Assembly: GCA_946551795.1 (NCBI GenBank) | Contig: CAMNRF010000007.1 | Coordinates: 1 to 51,872, forward strand | DNA: 51,872 nt | Direction: 5' to 3' | Source of the DNA: an uncultured Oscillibacter sp. | GTDB lineage: Bacteria; Bacillota; Clostridia; Oscillospirales; Oscillospiraceae | Part shown: positions 16,982 to 24,319 of the stretch, one piece after another | How positions within the stretch are numbered: the stretch's first letter is position 1 | Layout of the letters: each line of letters starts with the position of its first letter | Notes under the pieces: generated by a model | Databases searched by the model: none | What the model saw: the letters and a program-made list of their open reading frames with translations, nothing else | Told to the model about the DNA's origin: nothing | Program-made: the position numbers and the translations under genes

Positions 16982-17809
16982 TTGAACGACTACGAGGAGC
17001 GCAAACAGGCCCGGATCGACCGCTACCGTGAAAGAGCGGAGAAGGCCCACGCGGAAAGCCATTCCTTTTACAAGCAGTCCACCGATATGGCCTCCGCTAT
17101 TCCCGCAGGACAGCCCGTCCACGGTCCTGCTGACCGGCGCTACCGGGAAAAGATCGGCAGGAAGATGGACCAGTCCATTGCCGCCTTGGAAAAGGCAGAC
17201 TACTACGAACGCAAGGCACAGGCGGCGGAGAACAACACCGCCATTTCCTCCGATGACCCGGAGGCCCTTGCGAAGCTGAAGGAGAAGCTGGAAAGCCTGC
17301 AAATCTCCCAGACCCGTATGAAGCAGATCAACGCCTACTACAAGAAAAACGGTACTTGCCGGGGTTTTCACGGCCTTTCCGATGAAGAAGCGGACAGGCT
17401 GGACGAAAGAGTGCGAAATGGATATTCCTGGGAGAAAGTTCCTTATTCGCCTTATGCGCTGTCCAACAACAATCAGAATATCAACACCGTCAAAAAACGT
17501 ATTGCACAGCTTACTGAGGCAAAGGAGCTGGGCTATCAGGGCTGGGAGTTTGACGGCGGCAAGGTGGTTGCCAACGCGGATATGAACCGTCTGCAAATCT
17601 TTTTTGATGCAATCCCCGATGAAGAGGTCCGCAAGGAGCTGAAAGGCCAGGGCTTCAAGTGGGCCCGGAGCGTGGGGGCGTGGCAGCGGCAGTTGACAGA
17701 CAACGCCATTTACGCCGCAAGGCGTATCCAGGCCATCCGGCCCTCCGACGGCTCTGACCCCATCAAAATCCAGCCCAAGCGCAGGCCCAAATCCGGCCCG
17801 CAGCGATAA
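16982..17809 (+). CDS. DUF3560 domain protein
   Basis: The 275-residue protein starts at TTG 16982 after AAGGAAG. The N-terminal half (RIDRYRERAEKAHAESHSFYKQS...IGRKMDQSIAALEKADYYERKAQAAE) is a charged helical region matching DUF3560 proteins on ICEs. The C-terminal half includes GYQGWEFDGGKVVANADMNRLQI and GFKWARSVGAWQRQLT, a small beta-rich module common in LPD/ICE accessory proteins. No enzymatic motif is recognised. It is embedded in the accessory operon between the ArdC-like and LPD28 genes. Confidence 0.75.
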   Translation: MNDYEERKQARIDRYRERAEKAHAESHSFYKQSTDMASAIPAGQPVHGPADRRYREKIGRKMDQSIAALEKADYYERKAQAAENNTAISSDDPEALAKLKEKLESLQISQTRMKQINAYYKKNGTCRGFHGLSDEEADRLDERVRNGYSWEKVPYSPYALSNNNQNINTVKKRIAQLTEAKELGYQGWEFDGGKVVANADMNRLQIFFDAIPDEEVRKELKGQGFKWARSVGAWQRQLTDNAIYAARRIQAIRPSDGSDPIKIQPKRRPKSGPQR

Positions 17810-17822
17810 GGAGGAAAGTGAA

Positions 17823-18185
17823 ATGGAGAATCCCAACACCATCCCGGAGCGCATGAGGGAGATCGAGATTTTCGGCGTCCCCGCCCTGTTCACCAGCAAG
17901 GCCATTCCCCCGGAGGCCGTCTATCCCGGCATGTTCCGCTACGAGCTGCAAACCGGGGACGGCCAGCGCCCCCATCGTCTGGCGGAGGGACCGGGCGGCA
18001 AATTCCTGGGGACTGTGCTGACCCCGGTCCCCGTTCCCATGGAGGGCCAGCGGGAGATCGGGCCGGGGGAGCTGTCCCTGGACACCGGGGCCGGGTACTA
18101 TACCCCCTCCGAGTTTGAGGAAAAATACCTGTCTCCGGACTATGACCCTGCCTCGCGGAAGGAACGGTATGGAAAAGAAAGTTGA
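17823..18185 (+). CDS. LPD28-like domain protein
   Basis: A 120-residue protein: EIEIFGVPALFTSKAIPPE near the start, MFRYELQTGD and GTVLTPVPV in the middle, and YYTPSEFEEKYL near the end. This is the layout of the large polyvalent protein-associated domain 28 found as a stand-alone ICE protein. AAGGAGG is positioned just before ATG 17823. Its end overlaps the next start by 17 bp. Molecular role unknown. Confidence 0.65.
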   Translation: MENPNTIPERMREIEIFGVPALFTSKAIPPEAVYPGMFRYELQTGDGQRPHRLAEGPGGKFLGTVLTPVPVPMEGQREIGPGELSLDTGAGYYTPSEFEEKYLSPDYDPASRKERYGKES

Positions 18186-18762
18186 TATTATCCCGTTCCT
18201 GGAGAGCGTTGTGGAGGAAAACACCCGGAGCTATCAATCGGATCTCAAAATTGATGAACGCATTTTGCAGGCCGCCATGCTGGAAACCTATCAGGAGGAC
18301 CGTACCTTTCTCTGGATGAGCCGCCCCTGCGGGACCCATTGCCTCCTGGAGCGGGAAGTTTTTTTGAGGGAGACGGAAGCGCATAAAACCTGGACGCATT
18401 ATGATTACGACGCCGAACATATCAAAGCGTTCCGTGTCGTTGTGGCTCCAGGGCGGCCCGGCGCTTTTGTGCTGGGACAAATCCGGCCTCTGAACTACGG
18501 GGAACAGATTCAGCGCGTTAAGCAGAACGCGCTTTCTGTACATACGGTGAAGCTGGCGTTTGAAGATGGAACCTCCCGCATGATGACGTTTGAGGACTAC
18601 CGCAAGGAAGTAAGCGGCCTGATCTCCGCCCACGGAAAGGCAAAGACGATCTGCTATTTCCCGGCAAATGAACTTGATCTGCGCTGTGTCCTCCAAGCGG
18701 AGCGGGCCATTTCCGCCGCCAGGAAACGGACCCGCAGTCCCCGGAAACCGCAGACCCGGTAG
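18169..18762 (+). CDS. Uncharacterised ICE accessory protein
   Basis: A 197-residue protein starting MEKKVDIIPFLESVVEEN. ATG 18169 has GAAGGA upstream and overlaps the previous gene. No domain is recognised. Visible features are a soluble, mixed charge sequence, a central TWTHYDYDAEHIKAFRVVV strand-rich part, and a basic tail (AARKRTRSPRKPQTR). It is the last gene of the accessory operon before the candidate transfer origin. Confidence 0.6.
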   Translation: MEKKVDIIPFLESVVEENTRSYQSDLKIDERILQAAMLETYQEDRTFLWMSRPCGTHCLLEREVFLRETEAHKTWTHYDYDAEHIKAFRVVVAPGRPGAFVLGQIRPLNYGEQIQRVKQNALSVHTVKLAFEDGTSRMMTFEDYRKEVSGLISAHGKAKTICYFPANELDLRCVLQAERAISAARKRTRSPRKPQTR

Positions 18763-18772
18763 ACCACCCCGC

Positions 18773-18853
18773 ACAGCGCCGCTTGCGGCGCTGTCCTGGC
18801 AAGTATGTCATTTGTTAAACAAATGACCCTTGTTAGGGGCTCACCGCCCCTAA
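18773..18853. other. Candidate origin of transfer (oriT) with three inverted repeats
   Basis: Three inverted repeats follow each other in the 242-bp gap before MobC and the relaxase: ACAGCGCCGC/GCGGCGCTGT (18773-18782/18785-18794), GTCATTTGT/ACAAATGAC (18807-18815/18819-18827) and TTAGGGGC/GCCCCTAA (18833-18840/18846-18853). Closely spaced inverted repeats directly upstream of mobC-relaxase genes are the usual layout of oriT. No nic site can be assigned with certainty. Confidence 0.45.
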
Positions 18854-18869
18854 TACCCCAACGAAAAAT

Positions 18870-18981
18870 GCGTCTCACGGTGAGACACGAAACAAGGCGG
18901 CGGAGAACAGCGCCGCCTCCGCCAAATAAATCCCACCGTGGGACGCAAATCCGCATAAAAATAAATCCCACGGTGAGACAC
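18870..18981. repeat. Three dispersed-palindrome sites upstream of MobC
   Basis: Sites at 18870-18888 (GCGTCTCAC-G-GTGAGACAC), 18928-18946 (AAATCCCAC-C-GTGGGACGC) and 18963-18981 (AAATCCCAC-G-GTGAGACAC). They lie between the candidate oriT and the MobC start, in a position to control expression of the relaxosome. Confidence 0.75.
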
Positions 18982-19004
18982 AAATCCGAAGAAAGGAAGA
19001 TGCC

Positions 19005-19313
19005 ATGCGAAAACGAGAACATTTCATCGGACTCTGGCTGGATGACAGGGAGTACAAGCATCTTTTGAAGCAACGCTCCGTCTCCGGCCTGAGTGTCAGC
19101 GCCCTGATCCGGCACAGCGTCATGGGTGTGGAGCTCCGCCCCCGTCCGCCCGATGCCTACGCCGCCCTGGTCCGGGAACTGTCCGCTATCGGCAACAACA
19201 TCAATCAGATCGCCCACAACACCAACGCAAAAAAGGAGGCGGAGGCGGCAGAGGTTGACGAGGCTGTAAAGCTGGTCTATCAGGCTTTGCGGCTGGTGAA
19301 GGAGGCGCTGTAA
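19005..19313 (+). CDS. MobC-type relaxosome accessory protein
   Basis: A 102-residue protein with the MobC layout: REHFIGLWLDDREYKHLLKQRSVSGLSVSALIRHSVMG (a ribbon-helix-helix-like DNA-binding start), then ALVRELSAIGNNINQIAHNTNA, the conserved GNNxNQIA motif. MobC helps the relaxase melt and nick oriT. GAAAGGAAGA precedes ATG 19005. The stop shares one base with the relaxase start, so translation is coupled. Confidence 0.85.
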   Translation: MRKREHFIGLWLDDREYKHLLKQRSVSGLSVSALIRHSVMGVELRPRPPDAYAALVRELSAIGNNINQIAHNTNAKKEAEAAEVDEAVKLVYQALRLVKEAL

Positions 19314-20626
19314 TGGCCTACGACAAGATCATCGTCATCGACAGGCGGCTGGACCACTGTCTGGACTACGCGCTGAACGAGGAAAAGACAGCCCTCTCCC
19401 GCGCCCTGGACTACGGTATGAATCCAACCAAGACGCACCATCTGGTGACGGGGATCAACTGCTGCCCGGAAACCGCCTGTTCGGAGATGCAGTCCACCAA
19501 GCGCCGCTGGGACAAGCGGGGCGGCATCCAGGGCTATCACATCATCCACTCCTACGCCCCCGGTGAAGTCACGCCGGAGAAAGCTCATGACGCCGGGGTG
19601 GAGTTCGCCCGCCGCCTGCTGGGGGACCGCTATGAGGCGGTCGTCTCCACCCATACGGACCAGGAACACCTGCATTGCCATATCGTATTTAATTCCGTTT
19701 CCTTCATGGACGGGAAGAAGTACAGGAGCGATTTTCAGAGTTATTTTGGCACCCTGCGGGAGACCTCCAACGCCGTCAGCCGGGAATACGGCTTGTCGGT
19801 CATTGAGCCGGAGGGCGGAGGAAAACACTATGCCGAGTGGAAGGCGGAGAAAACGGGCAGAGGCACCATCTCCGGCCTTGTGCGGCAGGATATTGACGCC
19901 GCTATCCGGGAGAGCTTCACCTTTGAATCCTTTCTGGCGGCTCTGCGGCGGCAGGGGTATAGCATTAAATATGGTGAAAACGTCAAGCATACCGCCGTCA
20001 CGCCGCCGGGAGGCAAGCGGACCTTCCGCCTGGACAGCCTGGGAGAAGGGTACACCGAGGCGGACATCCGGTCCCGGCTGGCCAACCTTCGGAGCGGTGA
20101 AGCACCGGCACAGCCCGCGCCCCCTCCCTTGGTCCCCAGGCGATACCGGGTCCGCAAAGGAAACATCCGACAACAGCCCCGGAAGAAGCTCCATGGGTTC
20201 CGGGCCCTGTATGTGTACTACTTATTTCTCCTGGACGGTCCCCGCCGGAAACGGCGCCGCCCGCCTCCCTTCTCTGTCCGGGCGGAGGTGACGAGGCTTC
20301 ACCAGTACCAGCGGCAGTTTTCTCTCCTGCAAAAATACCGCATAGACACGGATCGCCAGCTTTCCATGCTGGAGGACGCCCTGCAAGCCCGGATCGACGC
20401 CCTGACGGACAGCCGGAAGGAGCTGTACGGCCAGAGGCGGGAGGGCCTGAACGTGGAGGCGGAGATCGCCGCCATCAACGGAGAACTCCGCCAGCTCCGC
20501 CGGGAACTGAAAACCTGCGGCAGAATTGATGCGGACATCCCCCGCATCCGCCAGCAGGTCCGGCTATGCCGGGAACAGGAGGCCCCCGCGCCGGAGAGGG
20601 ACCGGAAGATCAGAAAAACCAGATAA
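19313..20626 (+). CDS. Conjugative relaxase (MobA/VirD2 family, MOB-P type)
   Basis: A 437-residue relaxase. The N-terminal nuclease domain (about 1-250) contains GIQGYHIIHSY and the three-histidine motif in HTDQEHLHCHIVFN near residues 113-127. The family uses a tyrosine to nick oriT and stay bound to the 5' end; the catalytic Tyr was not assigned. The C-terminal third is helical and highly charged (QFSLLQKYRIDTDRQLSML and following), likely coiled-coil. It pairs with MobC just upstream and would hand the T-strand to the VirD4 encoded at 32550. Confidence 0.88.
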   Translation: MAYDKIIVIDRRLDHCLDYALNEEKTALSRALDYGMNPTKTHHLVTGINCCPETACSEMQSTKRRWDKRGGIQGYHIIHSYAPGEVTPEKAHDAGVEFARRLLGDRYEAVVSTHTDQEHLHCHIVFNSVSFMDGKKYRSDFQSYFGTLRETSNAVSREYGLSVIEPEGGGKHYAEWKAEKTGRGTISGLVRQDIDAAIRESFTFESFLAALRRQGYSIKYGENVKHTAVTPPGGKRTFRLDSLGEGYTEADIRSRLANLRSGEAPAQPAPPPLVPRRYRVRKGNIRQQPRKKLHGFRALYVYYLFLLDGPRRKRRRPPPFSVRAEVTRLHQYQRQFSLLQKYRIDTDRQLSMLEDALQARIDALTDSRKELYGQRREGLNVEAEIAAINGELRQLRRELKTCGRIDADIPRIRQQVRLCREQEAPAPERDRKIRKTR

Positions 20627-20659
20627 CTTTTTATTTTTTATCGGAAAGGAAGTGAGCGA

Positions 20660-21241
20660 ATGGACGTAAGCGCCGAGGCCGCCGATCTGGTGGTCAAAGA
20701 GGGAATCCAGGCAACGGAGAGCGCCGTGAAGCTGGCGGGAGCCGGTTTGAAAAATGTGGCGGCGCTGCTGCTGGCCTTGCAGCGCCAGGACAACAAGGTC
20801 ATCGGCAAGACCACCGCCAAGCGGCTGGCCCGCGACCCGGTTCCCGCCGAGGTCATTCCCCTGAAAAAAGAGGATATGCGGCAGTTCAAGAAGCTGGCGA
20901 AGGAGTACGGCATCCTGTACTTTTTCGCCCAGAAAAAAGGGAACGAGAGCGGCATGATCAATGTAGTTTCCAACCAGAACTACGCCGCCCAGCTCAACGC
21001 CGTCATGATCGCCCTGGGCTATCCCGTTCCCCAGCAGACCCAGGAGGGCGAACCGCCAAAAAAAGCGAAAGCCCCTGCTCCACAAGAGAGGTCCTCGCCC
21101 GAGCGCGGGAGTGGCTTGAATCCCTCCCAGACGACCGGGCCGGATATTGAGATGAAGGAATCCGTGCGGGCGAGGCTGGAGGGGCTGCGGGCTATGGCGG
21201 AGAGCCGTTCCAGGGAAAAGATCAGAGACAAAACACGATAA
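20660..21241 (+). CDS. PcfB-family (DUF3801) conjugation protein
   Basis: The 193-residue protein has a PcfB-like N-terminal domain (KLAGAGLKNVAALLLALQRQ, then PLKKEDMRQFKKLAKEYGILYFF, and NQNYAAQLNAVMIALG). The C-terminal tail is Pro/Ser-rich. PcfB of pCF10 binds relaxosome components and helps deliver DNA to the coupling protein. GGAAAGGAAG lies before ATG 20660. It follows the relaxase by 33 bp. Confidence 0.78.
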   Translation: MDVSAEAADLVVKEGIQATESAVKLAGAGLKNVAALLLALQRQDNKVIGKTTAKRLARDPVPAEVIPLKKEDMRQFKKLAKEYGILYFFAQKKGNESGMINVVSNQNYAAQLNAVMIALGYPVPQQTQEGEPPKKAKAPAPQERSSPERGSGLNPSQTTGPDIEMKESVRARLEGLRAMAESRSREKIRDKTR

Positions 21242-21264
21242 CCCAAAAAGGAGGAATGATTTTT

Positions 21265-22143
21265 ATGCCGAGTATCAGCGAAATTCTCAAGGGCAAGACC
21301 GCCCGGGACGAGGCCAGAGTGACAGAGCTTCGGGCCGAACGGGAGAGCCTTTCTTACATGCGGGATGGGGCCCTGGAGGAGATCACCACCAAGCCGGACC
21401 GCTACCGGCAGTACCTTGCCTTGCAGGCAGACAACATCCGGTGCAGCGTGGGCAACGTGGCGTTGACCATAGTCCAGATGCCGGAGGCCACCAGGATCGG
21501 CACCACGGATTTCTGGCATGACCAGGGCCGCTACGTTCTGGACGAGGCCATGAACAACGGCGCGAAGGTGTACCTTCCCCCCAGGGACCCCAAGCGCCGG
21601 GGCTACTTCATGGGTTACTACTACGACGTGAGCCAGACCAGCGGCAGGCCCCTGCGGGAAGCGGAAGTCCTCACGGACAAAAGCCCCCGGATGATGGCGG
21701 CTTTAACCGCCCTCATGGACCAGTCCCCCGTGGCGCTGGCGGAGGACAAGGAGATTTCCTCCCCGGCCTTCTATGACGAGGCCAGCTACACCATCTACAT
21801 CAACCCGGATCAGAAGCCGTCGGCGGTGTTCGCCGCCCTGGCAACGGAAATCGCCTATGCCCGCGCCCATGAACGGGGGTACAACAAGGGCTACAAGCGG
21901 GAGCTTTACAAGCTGGACGCCGAGAGCGTGGGCTATATGGTATGCCGCCGGTTTGGCGTGGAGTGCAGCCCCCCGGATGCCAAGTATGTGAACATCCTCT
22001 ATGACGGCTATCCCGCAGTCAACCGCGGGGAGGCTCTGGAACAGCTCCGGGGAACGGCCCGGAAGATTGGAGACGGCCTGGATCAGAAGCTGAATCCCCG
22101 CCAGCAGGAGCGGAAAACGTCCCGCCAGTACGGCAGGAGATAA
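21265..22143 (+). CDS. ArdC-like protein with degenerate metallopeptidase motif
   Basis: A 292-residue protein related in layout to the ArdC-like gene at 16027: an N-terminal DNA-binding-like part (LALQADNIRCSVGNVALTI, MGYYYDVSQTSGRPL) and a C-terminal zincin-like part ending AESVGYMVCRRFGVECSPPDAKY. The expected HExxH is replaced by TEIAYAR, so peptidase activity is probably lost while the fold and the downstream ESVGYMVCRRFG helix persist. ATG 21265 is preferred (AGGAGG 10 bases upstream) over an ATG only 1-2 bases from the same site. Possibly a regulatory or DNA-binding paralogue. Confidence 0.65.
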   Translation: MPSISEILKGKTARDEARVTELRAERESLSYMRDGALEEITTKPDRYRQYLALQADNIRCSVGNVALTIVQMPEATRIGTTDFWHDQGRYVLDEAMNNGAKVYLPPRDPKRRGYFMGYYYDVSQTSGRPLREAEVLTDKSPRMMAALTALMDQSPVALAEDKEISSPAFYDEASYTIYINPDQKPSAVFAALATEIAYARAHERGYNKGYKRELYKLDAESVGYMVCRRFGVECSPPDAKYVNILYDGYPAVNRGEALEQLRGTARKIGDGLDQKLNPRQQERKTSRQYGRR

Positions 22144-22156
22144 GGCCGCAATATCC

Positions 22157-22397
22157 GGGTGTGTTCCCCCCTGGGAGGGTACGCCGCCGGTCCCTGCCAG
22201 TCAAGGCCGGACGATTGCTGGCGCAATCGCCCGCGAGCCGGCCAGTCTGAGGACTGGCCGGGCCTTGACAGACAGCGCCCGCCGGCGTTTCTGGTAGTCA
22301 AGGGGAATACACCCACAAAGCCGCCTGACGGCGGCTTTATCTATCCTGGGAGGCGGTTCGTCTCCCTTCCGGTCAGGGGGACCAACGGGTCCCCCTG
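22157..22397 (+). ncRNA. Multi-helix structured region, possible ncRNA or leader
   Basis: No gene is seen in the 287-bp gap. Nested helices can be drawn: P1 22157-22169 with 22302-22314 (13 bp, one G-U); ACGCCG 22181-22186 with CGGCGT 22283-22288; P2 22200-22208 with 22261-22269; P3 22212-22218 with 22223-22229 (loop TGGC); P4 22238-22247 with 22252-22261 (loop TGAG). Two further hairpins follow: 22317-22325/22330-22338 and 22374-22383/22388-22397. It ends 34 bp before the exported-protein gene. It could be a structured RNA, a cis-acting leader, or a DNA cruciform site. Family not recognised. Confidence 0.5.
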
Positions 22398-22430
22398 GCC
22401 TACCTTAAATTAAAATTGGAGGTTTTGCGA

Positions 22431-23369
22431 ATGAAACGAACCTGGAGGCGCTTTGCCCCCGCCCTGGCTGCGCTGGTCCTGGCGCTGGCCTTATGTCCCA
22501 CGGCCCTGGCTGCCGGGCCGGAAAGCGAACCGGAGGTGCAAACCGTTCCTGCCGTCGCGCCTGTTACGAGCGCCGTCTATCCCGCCGAGGTGCGGGAGAC
22601 CGAGGAAAACGGCGTCCACCGGATTGAGAAGGTCTACTATCTGACCCGCAGGGACGACCCCGCCGCCATCCCCACCGGGGACTTTCAGCGGGAGGGCCGG
22701 ACGTATACCCTGCTGGACGTGCTGAAAAACGATCAAAGCGAGACGGACAGCAAAGATCACATTGAAGTTGTCTCGGTGAACAGCTCCACGGACAACCTGA
22801 CGGAGATTATCCAGCAGTTGGAGCCCGCCCTGGAAGTCACCACCGAGGATGGGTATTCCGGCGTCCTCGCCCCGGACTATCCCGGCATCAAAGTAGAGGC
22901 GGCTGGCTACAAAACCAGTTCCCGCACCGTCACCGCCTCCCGCAGCTATCCCAATCTCTCCGACGCTGACGCGTCCCTGATCCCCAAGACCATTTCAGAC
23001 GGTGGGCGGACCCTGATTCTGGCGGACGTGCAGTGGCAGGAGGCCGGAGGGTACTACAACGCCTCCGCCACCTACTCCGGCACCGCTACGGGGAAGTACG
23101 CCACCGGGTACAATGTGACAGTGGAGTACAAGGGAGAAGTCACCCGGACCCGCAGCGACAGCGTAATCTACACCGCCGTTTTTGCGTCTCATGGTGAGAC
23201 GCAAATCGGGAAGGATGACGCCGGGACCGGCGGGGCGGAGCAGACTGAGAGCGGTGGCGCGGGTAAGGCCGTCCTGCTGATCCCTCTGGCCGCGCTGCTG
23301 GGAGGGGCTTGCTTTGGGGGCTGGAAGCTCACAAAATACTACAAGAATAAGAAACGGGGGTATGTGTAA
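22431..23369 (+). CDS. Exported membrane-anchored ICE protein of unknown function
   Basis: A 312-residue protein with a signal peptide (MKRTWRRFAPALAALVLALA...ALAA), a beta-rich ectodomain, a Gly-rich segment and a C-terminal transmembrane helix (LLIPLAALLGGACFGGW) with basic tail KYYKNKKRG. The ectodomain includes VYYLTRRDDPAAIPTGDF and ILADVQWQEAGGYYNASATY. ATG 22431 follows TTGGAGG by 8 bases. A copy of the ICE palindrome (23184-23202) is embedded in frame, encoding part of FASHGETQIG. It is coupled to the sortase gene (TAATG) and probably acts in mating-surface assembly. Confidence 0.7.
   Translation: MKRTWRRFAPALAALVLALALCPTALAAGPESEPEVQTVPAVAPVTSAVYPAEVRETEENGVHRIEKVYYLTRRDDPAAIPTGDFQREGRTYTLLDVLKNDQSETDSKDHIEVVSVNSSTDNLTEIIQQLEPALEVTTEDGYSGVLAPDYPGIKVEAAGYKTSSRTVTASRSYPNLSDADASLIPKTISDGGRTLILADVQWQEAGGYYNASATYSGTATGKYATGYNVTVEYKGEVTRTRSDSVIYTAVFASHGETQIGKDDAGTGGAEQTESGGAGKAVLLIPLAALLGGACFGGWKLTKYYKNKKRGYV
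23184..23202. repeat. Dispersed-palindrome site inside a coding sequence
   Basis: GCGTCTCAT-G-GTGAGACGC, nearly perfectly symmetric, lies within the exported-protein gene just before its C-terminal transmembrane segment. It is the only one of the 15 copies inside a coding sequence. Confidence 0.75.
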
Positions 23370-24205
23370 TGAAGAAACGCTTGATCACGCTGCTGGCCGC
23401 CTGCTGTCTGTTGGCGGCTCTTTCTATTTCCGCAAGTGCTCTGGAATATACCTTTGACAGCCCCTCTACCGGGGATTTCGGGATGCCTACCAGCGCCGGT
23501 GATACCATCCGGGAGCGGGAGGACCCCAACACGGACAAGAGCAAGAACAGCGCCTTGATCCCGCCTGGCTTTGGGACGCCGACCAGCTATCTCCCCAACT
23601 CCGGTGAGTTCCTGACGCCCAACCTTGCGGCGGGCGGGCCGCTGAACAGTCCTTCCCTGATGGCCTCCGCTGGCGAGGCCAACACCTCCGGCGGGGCGGT
23701 GGTCCTGCCTGGGCCTGTGGGCTCTGCCTCCAGCACCCCGCCCACCTTTGCCACGTCCAGCTCCGGCAGTGGGACCGCCAGCACCAGCGGCGGCTATACG
23801 GAAGTAACCGAGGACAGCTATTACAGCAACGGCAGTCTGGGAACGCTGAAAATCCCGGCCATTGACTTGACAGTGAAGATCTACCAGGGCACCGGCAGCG
23901 CCACGCTGAAAAAGGGAGCGGGCCACTTCACCAACACCAGCATCTGGAATGGCAACGTCTCCCTCGCGGCCCATAACCGGGGGGCCAACAGCTATTTCGG
24001 AGAAATCCACACCCTGGAGAGCGGGGATCGGATCACCTTGACAACCAAGGAGGGGACCCGGACGTACTCCGTCACCAGTGTTTCCAAGATCAGCGAGACA
24101 GACAACTCCATGCTGGAATCCACCAGCGAGAACTGCATCACCCTGTTTACCTGCGTCCGGGATCAGAGAGAATACCGCTGGTGCGTCCGGGCGGTCGAAA
24201 CGTAA
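23369..24205 (+). CDS. Sortase
   Basis: A 278-residue secreted sortase. A signal peptide (MKKRLITLLAACCLLAALS) is followed by a long Ser/Gly/Pro-rich linker (about 30-145) and a catalytic domain of about 125 residues: LGTLKIPAIDLTVKIYQG, LAAHNRG with catalytic His near residue 201, and ITLFTC with catalytic Cys near residue 261, followed by REYRWCVRA containing the partner Arg. Sortases join LPxTG-type proteins to the wall or to each other. The 2449-residue adhesin encoded at 25132 ends in LPRTGY and is the obvious substrate. It starts on the last base of the preceding stop codon. Confidence 0.85.
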   Translation: MKKRLITLLAACCLLAALSISASALEYTFDSPSTGDFGMPTSAGDTIREREDPNTDKSKNSALIPPGFGTPTSYLPNSGEFLTPNLAAGGPLNSPSLMASAGEANTSGGAVVLPGPVGSASSTPPTFATSSSGSGTASTSGGYTEVTEDSYYSNGSLGTLKIPAIDLTVKIYQGTGSATLKKGAGHFTNTSIWNGNVSLAAHNRGANSYFGEIHTLESGDRITLTTKEGTRTYSVTSVSKISETDNSMLESTSENCITLFTCVRDQREYRWCVRAVET

Positions 24206-24209
24206 AAAT

Positions 24210-24228
24210 AAATCCCACCGTGAGATTC
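24210..24228. repeat. Dispersed-palindrome site after the sortase gene
   Basis: AAATCCCAC-C-GTGAGATTC begins five bases after the sortase stop and lies 18 bp upstream of the -35 box of the CAP-protein promoter, an operator-like position. Confidence 0.65.
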
Positions 24229-24245
24229 ATTTGACAGGTGGATTT

Positions 24246-24295
24246 TTGACGCTTTTCCACATTTTTGGTACAATATTAGTGGGGAAACCCACTAA
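24246..24295 (+). promoter_or_regulatory. Promoter and 5' hairpin of the CAP-protein gene
   Basis: TTGACG (24246-24251), 17-bp spacer, TACAAT (24269-24274). Immediately after lies a perfect hairpin, TTAGTGGG/CCCACTAA (24276-24283/24288-24295) with a GAAA tetraloop, which would form at the extreme 5' end of the transcript and may protect it from decay. Confidence 0.65.
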
Positions 24296-24319
24296 AAACC
24301 CAACAGGAGGTATCGAAAA

